Below, in pieces: positions 32,176 to 44,271 of a stretch of 64,000 bases of DNA. This stretch comes from Crocodylus rhombifer. Its lineage: Eukaryota > Chordata > Crocodylia > Crocodylidae. Within the stretch, counting starts at the first letter, position 1; every line of letters begins with the position of its first letter. A model generated the notes under the pieces. That model had not been told where the DNA came from. It made no database searches and saw only the letters and a list, made by a program, of their open reading frames with translations. Location: NCBI GenBank assembly GCA_038503035.1, contig JAVSML010025537.1:251626-315625 (forward strand), written 5' to 3'. The translations under genes were made by a program, and so were the position numbers.

Positions 32176-35011
32176 GCTTTTTCAAGCCCAGGGCTACATT
32201 GCAAATTTGAGCAGGCATTTGCAAGATCAAGTTAACCCCTTCCTAGATTGGGTGAGTCCTTTCTCAATCTAAGTTAGTGTACCTCCTAAGCTGAACTTAG
32301 TTCAGGCATGCCTTTTTTTTTTTTTTTTTTTGGAGAACCCTCTGAACACCTGCACAAGTAGGCATTTAGATCAGCCTAACCCTGGTTATGTTACTCTAAA
32401 TGTAACAACTGTACATACCATAAGAGTTTAGACAACCAGGAAGGAAAAGAAAACAAGGGGGGGAAACCAATATTTCAAGAGATTGTGGGAGGAGGAAGGG
32501 TGGAGAGAAAAAAGGAAATCCAAGAAACTCCTCAGTTAAAGACACACATGCTAAATACTAAAAAAAGATTTATCATGAATAAACTTTGTAACTCCTTTTA
32601 ACACAAAAAGGAAATCTAGATTGCATTTTACTGATGCACTGGAATCTGGAAAAGAAATAAGTCAAAATATTAGTAAACTCTATTTTGTTTCCTTGTTAAA
32701 TAGGAAATAGCCTCTTTGAGCAACACGATACTCATCTTGGATGATAAGGTTTCTGCATTTTCTGGTAAAGCTGCAACGACAACATTTTATAATCAGAGAT
32801 CTCACCATATAACAAGTTTTCAATACAGCGATCTCATGGCAACTGCTGTTAGGTGGATAAACAGAAACTGGGTTAACTCAGTGGAGAGTAATTGGCTGTG
32901 TCTTGTTTTCAGTCAGTGACTGGCAAACAGAAAAAGAGGAGACTTAAAGCAGTGGTGTAAGCCTGGAGACTGATTAGGTAGGAAGCTATTGCTAAAGGCA
33001 GAAGAGTAGGAGCTATCCCAAGAGCTCTCTCACAGCAGTTTTCCTTGCCCTGTGAGACACAACTGGAAATCCCTTAATGCACTATGCCCTTCATTTATTT
33101 TTGCTACTGGACATTTGAGAGCATTTAAGAACGCTAGTTTTTTGAGTAGTTGCCTGATGATGGATCACACTGAATTAAAAGGATTTTTATAAGTTTTTTC
33201 TTAGGGATAGGGGAAGACTACCATCTACAGTACAATTATGAAACTAGGTCTTACCACATAGTATAGCATTTTAGTTCTCTGTTGAACAGCTAGAATAGTG
33301 TTTGTGAATACTCACACATCCCCCACTTAAGTAGTCTTCAGGCTAATATTAAAAATGAATGCACCTATTAAAAAACTTATGACAACACTCAGTTAAAACT
33401 GATAATCTTGATATTTTATACTGTTTGACATGCTTTAAAACAAAATAGGATTACCAGTATAAAGTCAAAATCTCAGAAGTAAGAAAAGCTAAAATGCAAG
33501 TTGTTAGTACAATCCTTGTTGAGCCCGCTTGTGCATGTGCATTCTGGTACACATTTTAATTACATGATCACACACTATTATTCTGCCCACCAGATACCTG
33601 CTTTATTTAGTACACAGAATGGATTGTGCTCATTTACAGAGCAGATACTCAATATTTCATTTTTATCTTCATTACTCAGAGTGTAACCTCATATTTTATT
33701 TACTGAAAAATGCTTAAATGCTGTGCAATTACCAAATGTAAACATTTACCAAATTTATTTACATAACTCCTAGTGAGTTTAAGCAGCATTTTACAGATGC
33801 AGGAGAGAAGCAAAGAGAGAAAAAAGTGAAAAGGATACACTAATTTTAGGTGTCAAATTTGAAATGCTGAAAAACTGATTTTGCAGAGTACTTAGCAATA
33901 CAGGAAAGCATTTAACACTTTATATGTTCAATGCCCAGTTTCTATTGACTTCAGTTGCAACTGGGGGTACTCAGCATTTCTTCAAATCAGGTAACACAGT
34001 CATAAATAAAATCCCCAGAGAAAAAAGGACAGAGTTAGTCATCACCTGAGAGAAAAACTGGTTTAAGTGAGTTGCCTAGGAGCTGAGATGGAGGCAAGGA
34101 TAGAAATCAATTCTCTAAGGTGGAACTTAACTGCCTCCACCATTAGATATTCCCTTCTTTTCCTTCTATCCCTGTCTCATTCACTACATAATCTTGATTC
34201 ATCCAACAGCAGGTCCATCTGGTACAATGAAAAAAGCTTCATGCGGGAGAAATAACATGTGATCATGCAACTAAAGACTGAATCAGAATGCATTCATAAG
34301 GAACCTTAAGTCTCGCATTTCCTAACTTCTGAGTGCTCAGTTTTGAAAGTTCATTTTTCCATGCAGTGTACATGTACTTTCCTAGTTTTTATTTTTAATA
34401 TAAACTTGAAACAAAAAATCCTTGACATGGTATGATGTTGATGGGTTAGAACCCTTAGATTCACCAGCAGAGACTGTCCCTTGAGCACATAGAGCATGTA
34501 TTAGAAGTAAGCAAACTACCATAACACAGGTGGACATGGAAAGTTTTTTCTAGTTGCTTTCACAGGTGCTTGTAGACAGAAAAGGAATGGTAGCAGTTTG
34601 GTATTTGGGTTTCAATTCAAGTTCTGGACTGGGATATATTCCAGGGCAAAGGATGTTCTGACCATTTGCTTCCAAATTGTATGTAATCATTTAATTAAAA
34701 CTGCACCTTAATGTTGGATTATATTGTACACTCACTGACTGGCATGGTTAAAATGGTCATTCAGATGAAGAAATACATGGATGGTGATCCTTTTGAGTTT
34801 TGCCCCTACCATCACTATGCACTCTGCACACACCTTTGGGACAAATGACAGGCTAAAGAGAAGGACTCTGCATAGGAACAAACTTTTCTGTGGTTAGAAT
34901 GGAGAGCCAAATAAAAGTAGGTGCACTCCAAATTGAGAAAATACCAATTGGTAGAATTCAGGGAAGAAATAATGGAAACAAGGAAAAGAAATCCATTTTC
35001 TTGATGAAATA
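32176..35011. other. AT-rich single-copy DNA with a T20 tract
   Basis: A T run of about 20 lies at 32312-32331. No exon, RNA gene or transposon was recognised. Short open frames have no domain. Confidence 0.5.
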
Positions 35012-35744
35012 CAGGTTTCCCTCGATTTATGCTGTACATGTGTTCCCAGAGAACGGTGCATAAATCGAATTTTCATAAAGCGAACCCACTTTACAATGTA
35101 ACAAATAGGGATAGGTTCCCACGGTGATGAGGAAGGGAGGGAGGGAGGCTGGGGCTAGGGAAGGGTGCTGCTCCTGGGGCTGCACAAGGCAGCAAAGCAG
35201 AGGGAACGGAGTGGCACTCACCCCAGCCCCAGCTGCAGTGGCCTTGGAAGCGGCTAGTGCCAGCTGCCTGCAGCTGATAGGCTGCACTGTGCTTCGCCTG
35301 TCCCCACTCACCTCTGCTCCTTGGCTGCACCGTGCCCTGGTGCAGGCAGCTGGTGTTGGCTGTTTCCGGGACTGCTGCAGCCAGGGCTGGGGTGAATGCT
35401 GTGTCCTCCGCCACCCAGGGCTCTACTTGTTCGCGCTCACCCCAGCCCGTGCTGGAGCGGCTCCAGGAGCAGCTGACACCAGCTGCCTACACCGTGGCAC
35501 GATGCAGCCCAGGAGCTGGGGTGAGCCCAGGAGCAGGGGGACAGGTGGAGCAAGGTACAGCCCAGAGGTTCCCGGGACTACTGCAGCCGGGGTTGGGGTG
35601 AGTGGGGCCATGACCCTTTCCGTCTCCTGCCTGGGCGGAGGAGCAGCTACGCTGATCACATAAGAGTGAATTTACCTCGCATATAACGAATTATGGGCCT
35701 AAATACGCTCATCACATAAGAGCAGATTTGCATATAAAGAACCT
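35012..35744. mobile_element. Tigger-like (TcMar) element with palindromic GC core
   Basis: The left end caggtttccctcgatttatg is preceded by TA. It is followed by gaacggtgcataaatcgaat and ttcataaagcgaacccac, the layout of Tigger-type ends. The right side (cgcatataacgaattatggg ... ataaagaacctg) is a diverged counterpart whose TA is lost (tg). The GC-rich core has a local palindrome around 35400: gcaggcagctggtgttggct at 35342 versus the complement of agctgacaccagctgcctac. Open frames here are artefacts. Confidence 0.75.
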
Positions 35745-35869
35745 GTGTAAATCAAGTGAAATGCATAGCTTAGTTTTAACAGGTCTGTCCTAAGCCTGAG
35801 ATTCCCCTCTTCTCTCAGGTATGAGGGACTATTATTTGTTTCTCTCTTTTCTGTACCTTCATACATTTG

Positions 35870-36490
35870 CCTTTACTGAATTTCATATCAAGATACTTTT
35901 GAATTTTAAACCTATCCTCCAAGAGGTTTGCAAATGCTGCCAAGTTTTTATTCTCTGTCGATTTGGTATAGTCTGTATCTAAGCCATTAGATGAAAACAT
36001 TAAACACTGGATTGAGAAAAGCCCCCTGTGGAACCCTGCTTGAGGCCATCAGGAAGTATGACATAGATCCATTTATATTTACCATTTGCTTGCAAGTATT
36101 CAGTCCATCATATATCTACCTAATAGTAACCCTAGCTGACCTATATTTCTTTTGTTTACTTATGAGAATTGTCATGGGGGACTGTGTCAAAAGTCTTATT
36201 AGAGTTTAGGTATATTATGTTTACCACATCTCTCCTTACCCACCAAACGAGTTAATTCTGTTAAAAGCAAGGATTTTTGTGGGTGATATATCTTCATGGT
36301 TGGGATAGACTTGGAAAAGCTTCTGAAAGCAATACATTCTTCCTCAGGACTGAACATATTTTTTAGTATAATTCTGTCAAAGCAAGAAATCAAGGTTTGT
36401 CATAAAGTCAGGCTGACTGGTCTGTAATTCTTTGGGCCCTCTTTTTTTCCCTCTTTTGAAAGATGGGCAGTAGATGGGTAATACAACAAT
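35870..36490 (-). mobile_element. Old CR1 LINE fragment, RT region
   Basis: Minus-strand reading near 36410-36475 gives PIFQKREKKRGPKNYRPVSL, the CR1 reverse transcriptase block usually written FKKGKKEDPGNYRPVSL. Text to the left matches the antisense of downstream ORF2, including ggaaccctgcttgaggccat and gactgtgtcaaaagtcttat. It is full of stops and frameshifts. Confidence 0.75.
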
Positions 36491-37611
36491 GTATAAAAAG
36501 GAAATTATTTGGTACCTGGAATGGCAGTGGCAGTAGGCAAGGGTTCTGAAACACTTATGAGAAAAATTTTAGCAATGCTCTAGGTAAAAAATACTGCTTA
36601 TTTTAATTTATTTTACTGTCATTGGTACCTTCATTTCAAAAGGCTCCATGGTAGAAAAAGCAGTCCTGTAGACATAATTAACAAACCAGATGATTTTGAA
36701 TTTGAGCTAGTTTGCTCAATGCCATCATGTTGCTAAAACCTTTGCCAAAATACTAGATAGGCACAACTAAGTTCACCTTTTTTAATATGATAAATAATTT
36801 AAGGAAATTGTTTTAGTACAAGTGGTTATATTTCTATAGAAAAGACTCTGAAAACTTCAGTCTGTCCAATGTAGCATTTTTCTACATATATGTTCCTGAT
36901 CTATCCACAACCAAAGGGTTTTTATAATCCAAAAAATGTGTTGTAGGCCTTTTGGTGCTGAACATGTAAATAATTCTCACCCTATACCTCAATATGCTGT
37001 CTGTTGCAATCTCAATATTGACCCACGTAGTAAACTTGATTGTTGTTGCTAATTATTTGTCTTGAGAGAGAACTAAGAGGTCTCAAAGCCGGTGATCAGG
37101 GCATCATCTTTTCTAGTCCCTCCCCATAATATGTAGTCATCAGTATTGAAACAGATTGCAAAACCGTTTCTAAATTACTATGATCCTGCTGGTCAGTGCC
37201 TCTACTTCTCTCTTCTATATTTGGGAAAACATAACTTGTTGTGTTCTCTAGTAAAGCTCTCAAATGGTTACAGAGACCATGTATAGACTTGTAAGGTGAG
37301 CATTTGTCAGCTGTTATTACTGTCTGACCTCCTGGAAATAGATACAGGTGATTCATTAAAAGTAAGTGAAGGAGCCTAGTAAGACCATTTACTTTGTGAA
37401 GATGTATTTTAACATTATTCAGCACTGGCTCTGCTTTCATTAAGTAGCTACCAAGGGGCAGATCTAAAAATGGAATTAGATATCTAAGTGGAAAGAATTA
37501 AGTGCCAAAAAATGGAATTCACAACAGACCACATATGGTAAAAGGAGCTGCCTAAGCTAGCCAATAGGTAATCTTAAAAAGAGGGGTGCACCTCAAGTCC
37601 CATCTCTTCCC
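36491..37611. other. Single-copy DNA with one unexplained open frame
   Basis: AT-rich. An uninterrupted minus frame at 37096-37440 (114 residues) is unusually long for this composition. I recognise no domain, and see no splice sites or neighbouring exons that would support it. Confidence 0.4.
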
Positions 37612-38045
37612 TGGGCTGGGGACAGACATTACACATAAACCAGTTTAAGTAATCAGAAACTGGTTTAACCCTGTAACAGAACAGATGCTCAGTGCACATA
37701 AACCAGTTTGAAAATGGTTTGAAACCAGTTTGAGATAAACCTAGTTGAATGCAGTATCAAACTTAACTGATTTGGGTCAAACTGGTTTATGCAATGTTTG
37801 TCCCAGAACCCTTGTTGGTTTAGCTAGAATCCCCCAGCATCCTGGCATGCTCTCTGGGCTGGATGGGGCTCTCTTCTGCACAGCAGGGTTGGTCCCTCAC
37901 TTCTGCTCCCTGGCTGCAGCTCAAGCAGAGACTGCAGGCATCTGCCTGGCTTTCCCCTGCTAAGCAGGGATCCCCATCCCCTCTGTACAGATACCTCTCA
38001 GCATTAGCTAGCAGACCACATGCTGGCTACCTCCATGCTGTGGGA
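37612..38045. mobile_element. Palindromic DNA repeat, copy 3, left part
   Basis: It begins ggctggggacagacattaca, followed by cagtgcacataaaccagttt. It closes with the inverted arm aaactggtttatgcaatgtt and tgtccc near 37803, giving a palindrome of about 190 bp. Shared flanking text (aatcccccagcatcctggca) follows, as in copy 2. The CR1 at about 38046-39692 interrupts it. Confidence 0.7.
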
Positions 38046-39692
38046 GACGGGACAAAGGCAGAATCAACAGGTAGCTGGTAACATCTACCCCTCAGGCCCC
38101 AGGGGAGGCACACCTGGGCCACGGGTTAGTGAGGATTTAATTAGGGAGCTTCTGGAGGGGTTGGACGTATTCAAGTCAGCCGGCCCAGATGATCTCCACC
38201 CTAGAGTTCTAAAGGAACTGGCCCAGGTCATTGCAAGTCCCCTGGCACAACTTTATGAGCACTCGTGGTGCTCTGGTGAGGTACCGGAGGACTGGAAGAG
38301 GGCCAACGTGGTCTCCATCTTCAAAAAAGGCAGAAAGGAAGACCTGGGAAACTATAGGCCGGTTAGTCTCACCTCAATCCTAGGCAAGCTGTTCGAGAAA
38401 ATTATGCTGGCACACATCCAGGAGGGGCCAGCAGGGGACTGCATGCTTAGGGGCAACCAGCACAGGTTCATCAGTGGCAGGTCCTGTCAGACCAACCTGG
38501 TGGCCTTTTATGATCAGATCACCAGATCATTAGACGCAGGGGTAGCAGTGGATATAATCTTCCTGGACTTCCAGAAGGCTTTTGACACTGTCTCTCACCC
38601 TGTTCTCATTAAGAAACTGGGGGGCTGTGGTGTAGACACCCACACAGTCAAATGGGTCACCAGCTGGCTGGAGGGCCGCACCCAGAGGGTGGTAGTAGAT
38701 GGATCCTCCTCAACCTGGAAGGACGTGGGCAGTGGGGTTCCGCAGGGCTCGGTCCTCGGGCCCGCACTGTTCAACATCTTCATCAGCGATTTGGATGAGG
38801 GGGTAAAAAGCACCCTGTTCGAATTTGCTGATGACACTAACATGTGGGGGGACGTGCGCACATTGGAAGGATGCAATAGGCTACAATCAGACCTAGACAG
38901 GTTACAAAGGTGGGCGGACGAGAACAGGATGGGTTTCAACACAGACAAGTGCAAGGTGATGCACCTCGGGAGGAACAACTGGCACCACACCTACAGGTTG
39001 GGGAACTCCCCTCTTGTCAGCACGGAGGCGGAAAGGGATCTGGGGGTCATCATTGACTCCAAGATGAACATGGGCCGGCAGTGTGAAGAGGCAGTAAGGA
39101 AGGCCAACCGCACCTTGGCATTCATCCACAGATGCATCTCGAGCAGGTCCAGGAAGGTGATCCTCCCGCTCTATGCAGCAGCTGGAGTACTGTGTCCAGT
39201 TCTGGGCGCCACACTTCAAGAGGGATGTTGACAGCATAGAGAGGGTCCAGAGGAAGGCCACTCGTATGATCAGGGGACAACAGGGCAGGCCCTATGAGGA
39301 GAGGCTACGGGACCTGAACCTGTTCAGCCTCCAAAAGAGAAGGCTGAGGGGGGATCTTGTGGCCTGTTATAAACTAGTCAGGGGGATCAGCAGGCATTGG
39401 GGGAGTCACTGTTTGCCCGAGCACCACCTGGAGTGACCAGGAATAATGGTCACAAGCTGGCAGAGGGTAGGTTTAGGTTAGATATCAGGAGGCGCTACTT
39501 TACAGTCAGGGCAGCTAGGGTCTGGAACCAGCTTCCAAGAGAAGTGGTGCTGGCTCCTAGCCTGGGGGTGTTTAAGAGGAGGTTAGAAGAACATCTTGCT
39601 GGGGTCATTTGACCCCAGTATTCTTTCCTGCCATGGCAGGGGGTCGGACTAGATGATCTGCTCAGGTCCCTTCCGACCCTAGAAACTATGAA
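38046..39692 (+). mobile_element. CR1 LINE, 5'-truncated, long RT frame
   Basis: Plus-strand CR1 ORF2 from upstream of the fingers of the RT to the 3' UTR, ending aggtcccttccgaccctaga and ctatgaaac. It lies inside the palindromic DNA repeat: copy-3 sequence resumes at 39693-40075. It is the best-preserved CR1 in the window and close to the copy at 7793-8288. The 5' boundary is approximate. Confidence 0.88.
38083..39612 (+). pseudogene. CR1 ORF2 reverse transcriptase, C-terminal part
   Basis: The frame is open to 39190. Blocks in order are NVVSIFKKGRKEDLGNYRPV-SLTS, NQHRFISGRSCQTNLVAFYD, IIFLDFQKAFDTVSH, GVPQGSVLGPALFNIFISDL, and FADDTN with catalytic Asp pair (38824-38835). DLGVIIDSKMNMG and [13 protein letters not shown] follow. 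This RT copies CR1 RNA at the nicked target (family knowledge). About 14 nt appear deleted near 39180, shifting to the frame at 39173-39436 ([20 protein letters not shown]). A second shift near 39400-39430 leads to FRLDIRRRYFTVRAARVWNQ, ending at the stop at 39612. The endonuclease and ORF1 are missing. The copy is dead but young-looking. Confidence 0.88.
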
Positions 39693-40075
39693 ACATCCTT
39701 CCTTGGAAAAGCTGTTTAAGAGGAGCTTGAACTAACGGAGAGAGGCTATTGTTTTCTTAATGAGCTGATAAACACTGTGTTAGCAACTGCCTTCAACTGT
39801 TAGCAGGCTTGCTGGGCTGGTCAGGACAGGGGGCTGGGAACCCCCCTCCCTAATCATCAGAGTCACAGATTCACAGCTTCCAGCACTACAGAAGGGAAGG
39901 GATGGCTGCTCTAGCATTCTCCCTGCACCACCCCAGCTTCTAGCCTATGTCACTGCAGGTATGTGCCTGGATTTCTGTAATGTCTATGTGGTTACAAACA
40001 AGTATAGACTAGTCAGGTTAGACTAACCTACAAAGATTGAATCAATTCAGGCTCAGGCTTTTTGAATGTTTTTCC
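39693..40075. mobile_element. Palindromic DNA repeat, copy 3, right part
   Basis: The end segment acaaagattgaatcaattca followed by ggctcaggctttttgaatg matches copy 2 at 22325-22360 (gcaaagattgaatcaattca, gcctcgttctttttgactg). This supports one element split by the CR1. Confidence 0.6.
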
Positions 40076-40206
40076 CTTGGACTTCTATACCTAATCGGGA
40101 ATACTGATTTAACGTCTTATACAAGAACAGATATCCCAATGTGAAATTATTTCCTGGTGCCACCGCCATTCCTTTGCATACAGATGATTGGCTCACAACA
40201 TTCTTT

Positions 40207-40216
40207 NNNNNNNNNN
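40207..40216. other. Assembly gap (10 N)
   Basis: Ten Ns between cacaacattcttt and acttggaaggatt; the true length is unknown. Confidence 0.95.
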
Positions 40217-40405
40217 ACTTGGAAGGATTAAAGCCCACATTGTCTATTTCCCAAGAGTGCCTTAAATACTAGGCTGAAGAACAGAATGGAACGAAGGCAC
40301 TCTTTATCTCCTTCTCAAGGAATGGAAGATTGTTAAAGCCAGACAGAGATAATATGAAAGAGAAAGCATGATTCCCTCCCAGTGATGAGGACACTTCCTT
40401 ATGAG

Positions 40406-40856
40406 TAGGGATCTACCTAGATTGCTTGGAGGCAAAATAAAAATCATGGGCCACTCACTTGTGCAGAGCAAAATTTTTGTGGTCTTTTCACGGTGCCATC
40501 CACTGCTGATTGGCCAAGAGGGCTGCTCATCATGCAACCCCACCCTTCGTCACTGACTGGTGGAGACAGGCAGCCCTATGAGCCATTATCAGCAAGGGGT
40601 GGGGAAAGGGTAGCTGCCATCTTTGCTATTCCCCTTCATGCCAACCTCTCCCACCCCGCACCTCCCCAGCAGGCTGCAAGGTTGGGCTGCAGCAGCTCTG
40701 GGGTGCCAGCATTTTATTTTTAGTAAGTTTTTTTTCCTGGTGATTCCATGCTATAATTGTGGGGATAATCATTTTTACAGTGTTTGTGGAAACGGCTTTT
40801 TTTCGTGCCCGCCCCCCCCAAAAAGATTACAAAATTGTGAATAGGGTAGATCCCTA
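40406..40856. mobile_element. Complete non-autonomous hAT element with perfect target duplication
   Basis: Ends tagggatctacc (40406-40417) and ggtagatcccta (40845-40856) are a perfect 12-bp inverted repeat. They are flanked by identical cttatgag (40398-40405 and 40857-40864), the 8-bp hAT hallmark. It is 451 bp long with a GC-rich core (ctgctgattggccaagaggg) shared with 26904-27269. No transposase. Confidence 0.95.
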
Positions 40857-40864
40857 CTTATGAG

Positions 40865-43561
40865 AGGAGAGGTCTGGATTCTGGTCCCTGTCCCCAACAG
40901 TGTTTATGTTTTATCAAACAACTATTTAATCCAAAATGCATAAGCAGTTCCTGAAATAGGGACTAGAATCAAGGACCTCTCCCCTCCCCCTGGTAAATTC
41001 ATTCACCCTTTGGGCATGCATAGCAACAGACATTTAGCTAACAAAAGGTGTGAACATGCATTTACATAAACACTCAGGGAGAAAAGGGTCTGAGAGTAAG
41101 GAGGAAGGGAAGAGGGATCCAAGGGGGAAGAGTTATGAATAAGAGGGCAAAGGGGCTCCTGACCACCCCCCCTCCCAAATTTATCTTCCCAGCTGCAGCA
41201 GTGTGAGGGGAACAAATTCAAGGCAAACTTCCAATATAACTACATTATCTACATAGAAAATTATAACAAATTTATACGTTTTCCATATATATGTAATTTA
41301 AGTATAGGGGGGAGGGTCGTTCTATATTGAGGGCCATCTTATATCAGAGCAAAAGCAGTACTATGTCTCTAAGAAGAATGCCTGTTTTTAGTCTCAAAAT
41401 ATTAAATATTTGCCTGTTCTTTTGATTTGTCATTTCCCTATGCATTTAAGCCAATGAAAGCTTTTTGATTGGCAAGGATGTAAAGTGCTAGCCTGTCTGG
41501 TAGCTATAGATACAAATATACACCCTATTAAAAGGATTGTTTGGTTTAGAGGTTTTAGAAATAGAAATGGAAGCTATCAGAAATAAATTTGCACTCTGCA
41601 GTATACACTACTAGCATGTGGTAGAGGAACTTCCCAAATACACACTGGATGGTTCAACTACAAAGAATCAACTAAGAAAATCCTTATATTGAAAAGGGAT
41701 AAGCCCAAAGAAGCTGGCCTGCAGCTTAGAAATCTGAGGCTACAGGCACATGCAACTTGCAAAATAAAATAGGAGCAAATTGCACTATGGCAGCTGCGCA
41801 CAAATGAACAAGCTGCACGTATGAAAGCATGAGATATGAATAGGCTTTGCACTGAAAAGCAGGCATTTGAAAATGTGATAGATGTGATTCAGCCAGGGTA
41901 AATCTGCCACTATTGGGGCAAGACTAAATCATTTTAAAGGCTTCTAAGTTTTCGCCTGTAGAGGAATCCTACTGAAGGTTAATTTAATTTTTCTTATTCT
42001 TTGATGACACTGCTAAATGTCCCCATTTTTCCCTTTCCATTGTTTTTGCTTTAAGGTTGTGAGAGAAGTAGAAAAGGAAGGGCTGATAGTTAAGATCCAA
42101 TACAGGAAAAAAACAACTTGCTTTTATGTTTATTATAATCAAGGTTGAAAAGATGATGCAAAATGGGCTAAGACAGACTGTACCTGTCAGGTCAGATAAA
42201 GAGTTTCTCTTTGCTTCCTCTAGGTGGAGTTAGATAAATATGTAACTTGTCTTAATTAGAGAGTGAAAGGAAAAAATACTCTCAACATTAAAAACTTGAA
42301 TCATCACATTTAAAAGCTTTTGTTCATCAAATGGGTACTGAGTTCTTTTGCTACCCCATAAGAAAATACACTTTCTGTATCATCTTGCATATAAGATAAA
42401 CTAAGGAGCTCTAAAAGGTCAAAACATATTATATTAGCTGTTCTGAATTTTGCATATTCTCTTCTGAAACACTAAGATTTTTTTAACTAATAGATTTTTT
42501 CCTCTATAATATTTCTTTCTGCTGTGTCTAAGTGTTTCCTAAATAAATTAAAGCTGTATGGTAAACTTCTATGTAGATTTCAAGGTGTTTTCTCTTCTTC
42601 TGATTCATTTACTTGTGGAAAGTTTTATTTTAAAATTAAGATTGTGAACTACTTTAGAATGAAGAAGATGCAAAATATTAAGGGACTTAACTGACTAGTG
42701 GGAAAGAGAGCTGAAGGAAACAAGCACATCAAAAATCTTTCATTAGTAATTTGTTTGCTTTTCCTTGTTCCAGCATACCTTCTAGACTGCATGTTATTAA
42801 TAGACATGGGCTTGAATCACAAAGTTTGGAGTGGATTAAAACATTTCATGGTTGAAGCTGTTCAGATCTGAGTTTGACCCAGAGCAAATTTAATTAAATA
42901 TAATCCATTTCCCATGTGTGTCAATTGACTAAGCTATTTGCTACAGAATGCCTTGTTCTGCTATTCCACCTTTAAAGGAAAGGCAAGTAAAAGGGTCTAA
43001 ACACAAAACTACATAAAGATAATTAAAATTGATGGTGGTGACTAGATTCTATATGAAATTTACCCTGAGTAAACTACTGAGTATGGTTATTTAAAAGAAA
43101 CCTTGAAATAAAGAAATTAATCTTAGCAATCACACGTTGTTCAACACCTGGAAATCAGTGAACAATAGCTAAAAATGCCTGGCATTTTTTAAAAAATCAA
43201 AAACCTCATTTAATAAATGTGACAAATACTTAGGTGTTACCCAGAAACAATGACGGTATTCTTCTAGTATAAAGATCAACTCCGTAATTTTCTTGAGTGA
43301 AAAGTTCTGCTCGACTAAGCAATGAAGAGATGAACAAGGGTAAATTGTTGGTAATTTACAACTGCCTTAACTAATTCAAAATTATCCTCTCATACAGACT
43401 GAAAATCATGCATTTGAATACATACATTTATACAGTGGGTTTGGAAATCTAGTTAGCTTAGTAGGGCACAACCTCATGACTTATTGTACATGCACTTAGT
43501 GCACGTGCAATTATGAGGCAAACTGAGTCATTACTTCAAAATGTTACTTCTTTGTTACTCT
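40865..43561. other. AT-rich single-copy DNA
   Basis: No exon or repeat recognised. A 64-residue minus open frame at 41658-41852 has no family features. Confidence 0.5.
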
Positions 43562-44266
43562 TAGGATCATAGGAAAAACAGGACTGGAAGGGACATCAAA
43601 GTCATCTAGATCAGTCTCCTCTACAGGGAAGGATCAATCCTGACTGAACTATCACTCCCAAGTGCCCGTCTATCCGACTTTTGGAAATTTCCAGGGATGG
43701 AGATGCCACAACTTCACTAGTAGCCTGTTTCTATGTTTGAGCACTTCTTCCTAACTTCCAATCTAAATTTCCTCTGCTGCCACTTGAGTCTGTTGCTCCT
43801 AGTCCTGCCCTCTATGATTACAGACAAAAGGCCACATCCATCCTCTCTGGAATTGCTCTTCAGGTATTTGAAGACAGTAATCAAATCCCCCTCTTCAACT
43901 ACTCTTTTCCACACTAAATAATCCTAGCCTTTCCTCATAAGTCATGCTTTCCAGGTATCTAATTATTTATGTAGAGCTACACTGGACTCTATTCAATGTG
44001 TCCTTCTTGAAGTGTGGGGTGCAAAACTTGATAAAGTACTCCAGGTGGAGCCTTACCTGTGCTGAATAGAGTGGAAGAATCGTGTCCCTTGATTCGCAAG
44101 CGACACTCCTATTATTACTACTCCGCACACTGTTGGCCTTCTCTGCAACAAGAGCACTGTATTGGCTCATATTCAGCTTATGGTCCACCATAACCTCCAG
44201 GTTCTTCTGTGCAGTACGGCAGCCTATCTTATATTTCTGCATGTATTTATTCCATCCCAAGTGCAG
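43562..44266 (-). mobile_element. CR1 LINE (outer copy), 3' part
   Basis: It starts on the plus strand with ggatcataggaaaaacagga and ctggaagggacatcaaagtc, a reverse-complement CR1 tail. Minus translation gives degraded ORF2 C-terminal text, from LHLGWNKYMQKYK through KANSVRSSNNRSV and ILPLYSAQVRLHLEYFIKF. It continues across the inserted CR1 at 46489-47000. Confidence 0.9.
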
Positions 44267-44271
44267 GACTT

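Noticed and set aside
35027..35663. Open frames up to 179 codons
   Set aside because: GC-rich palindromic core of a Tigger-like element.
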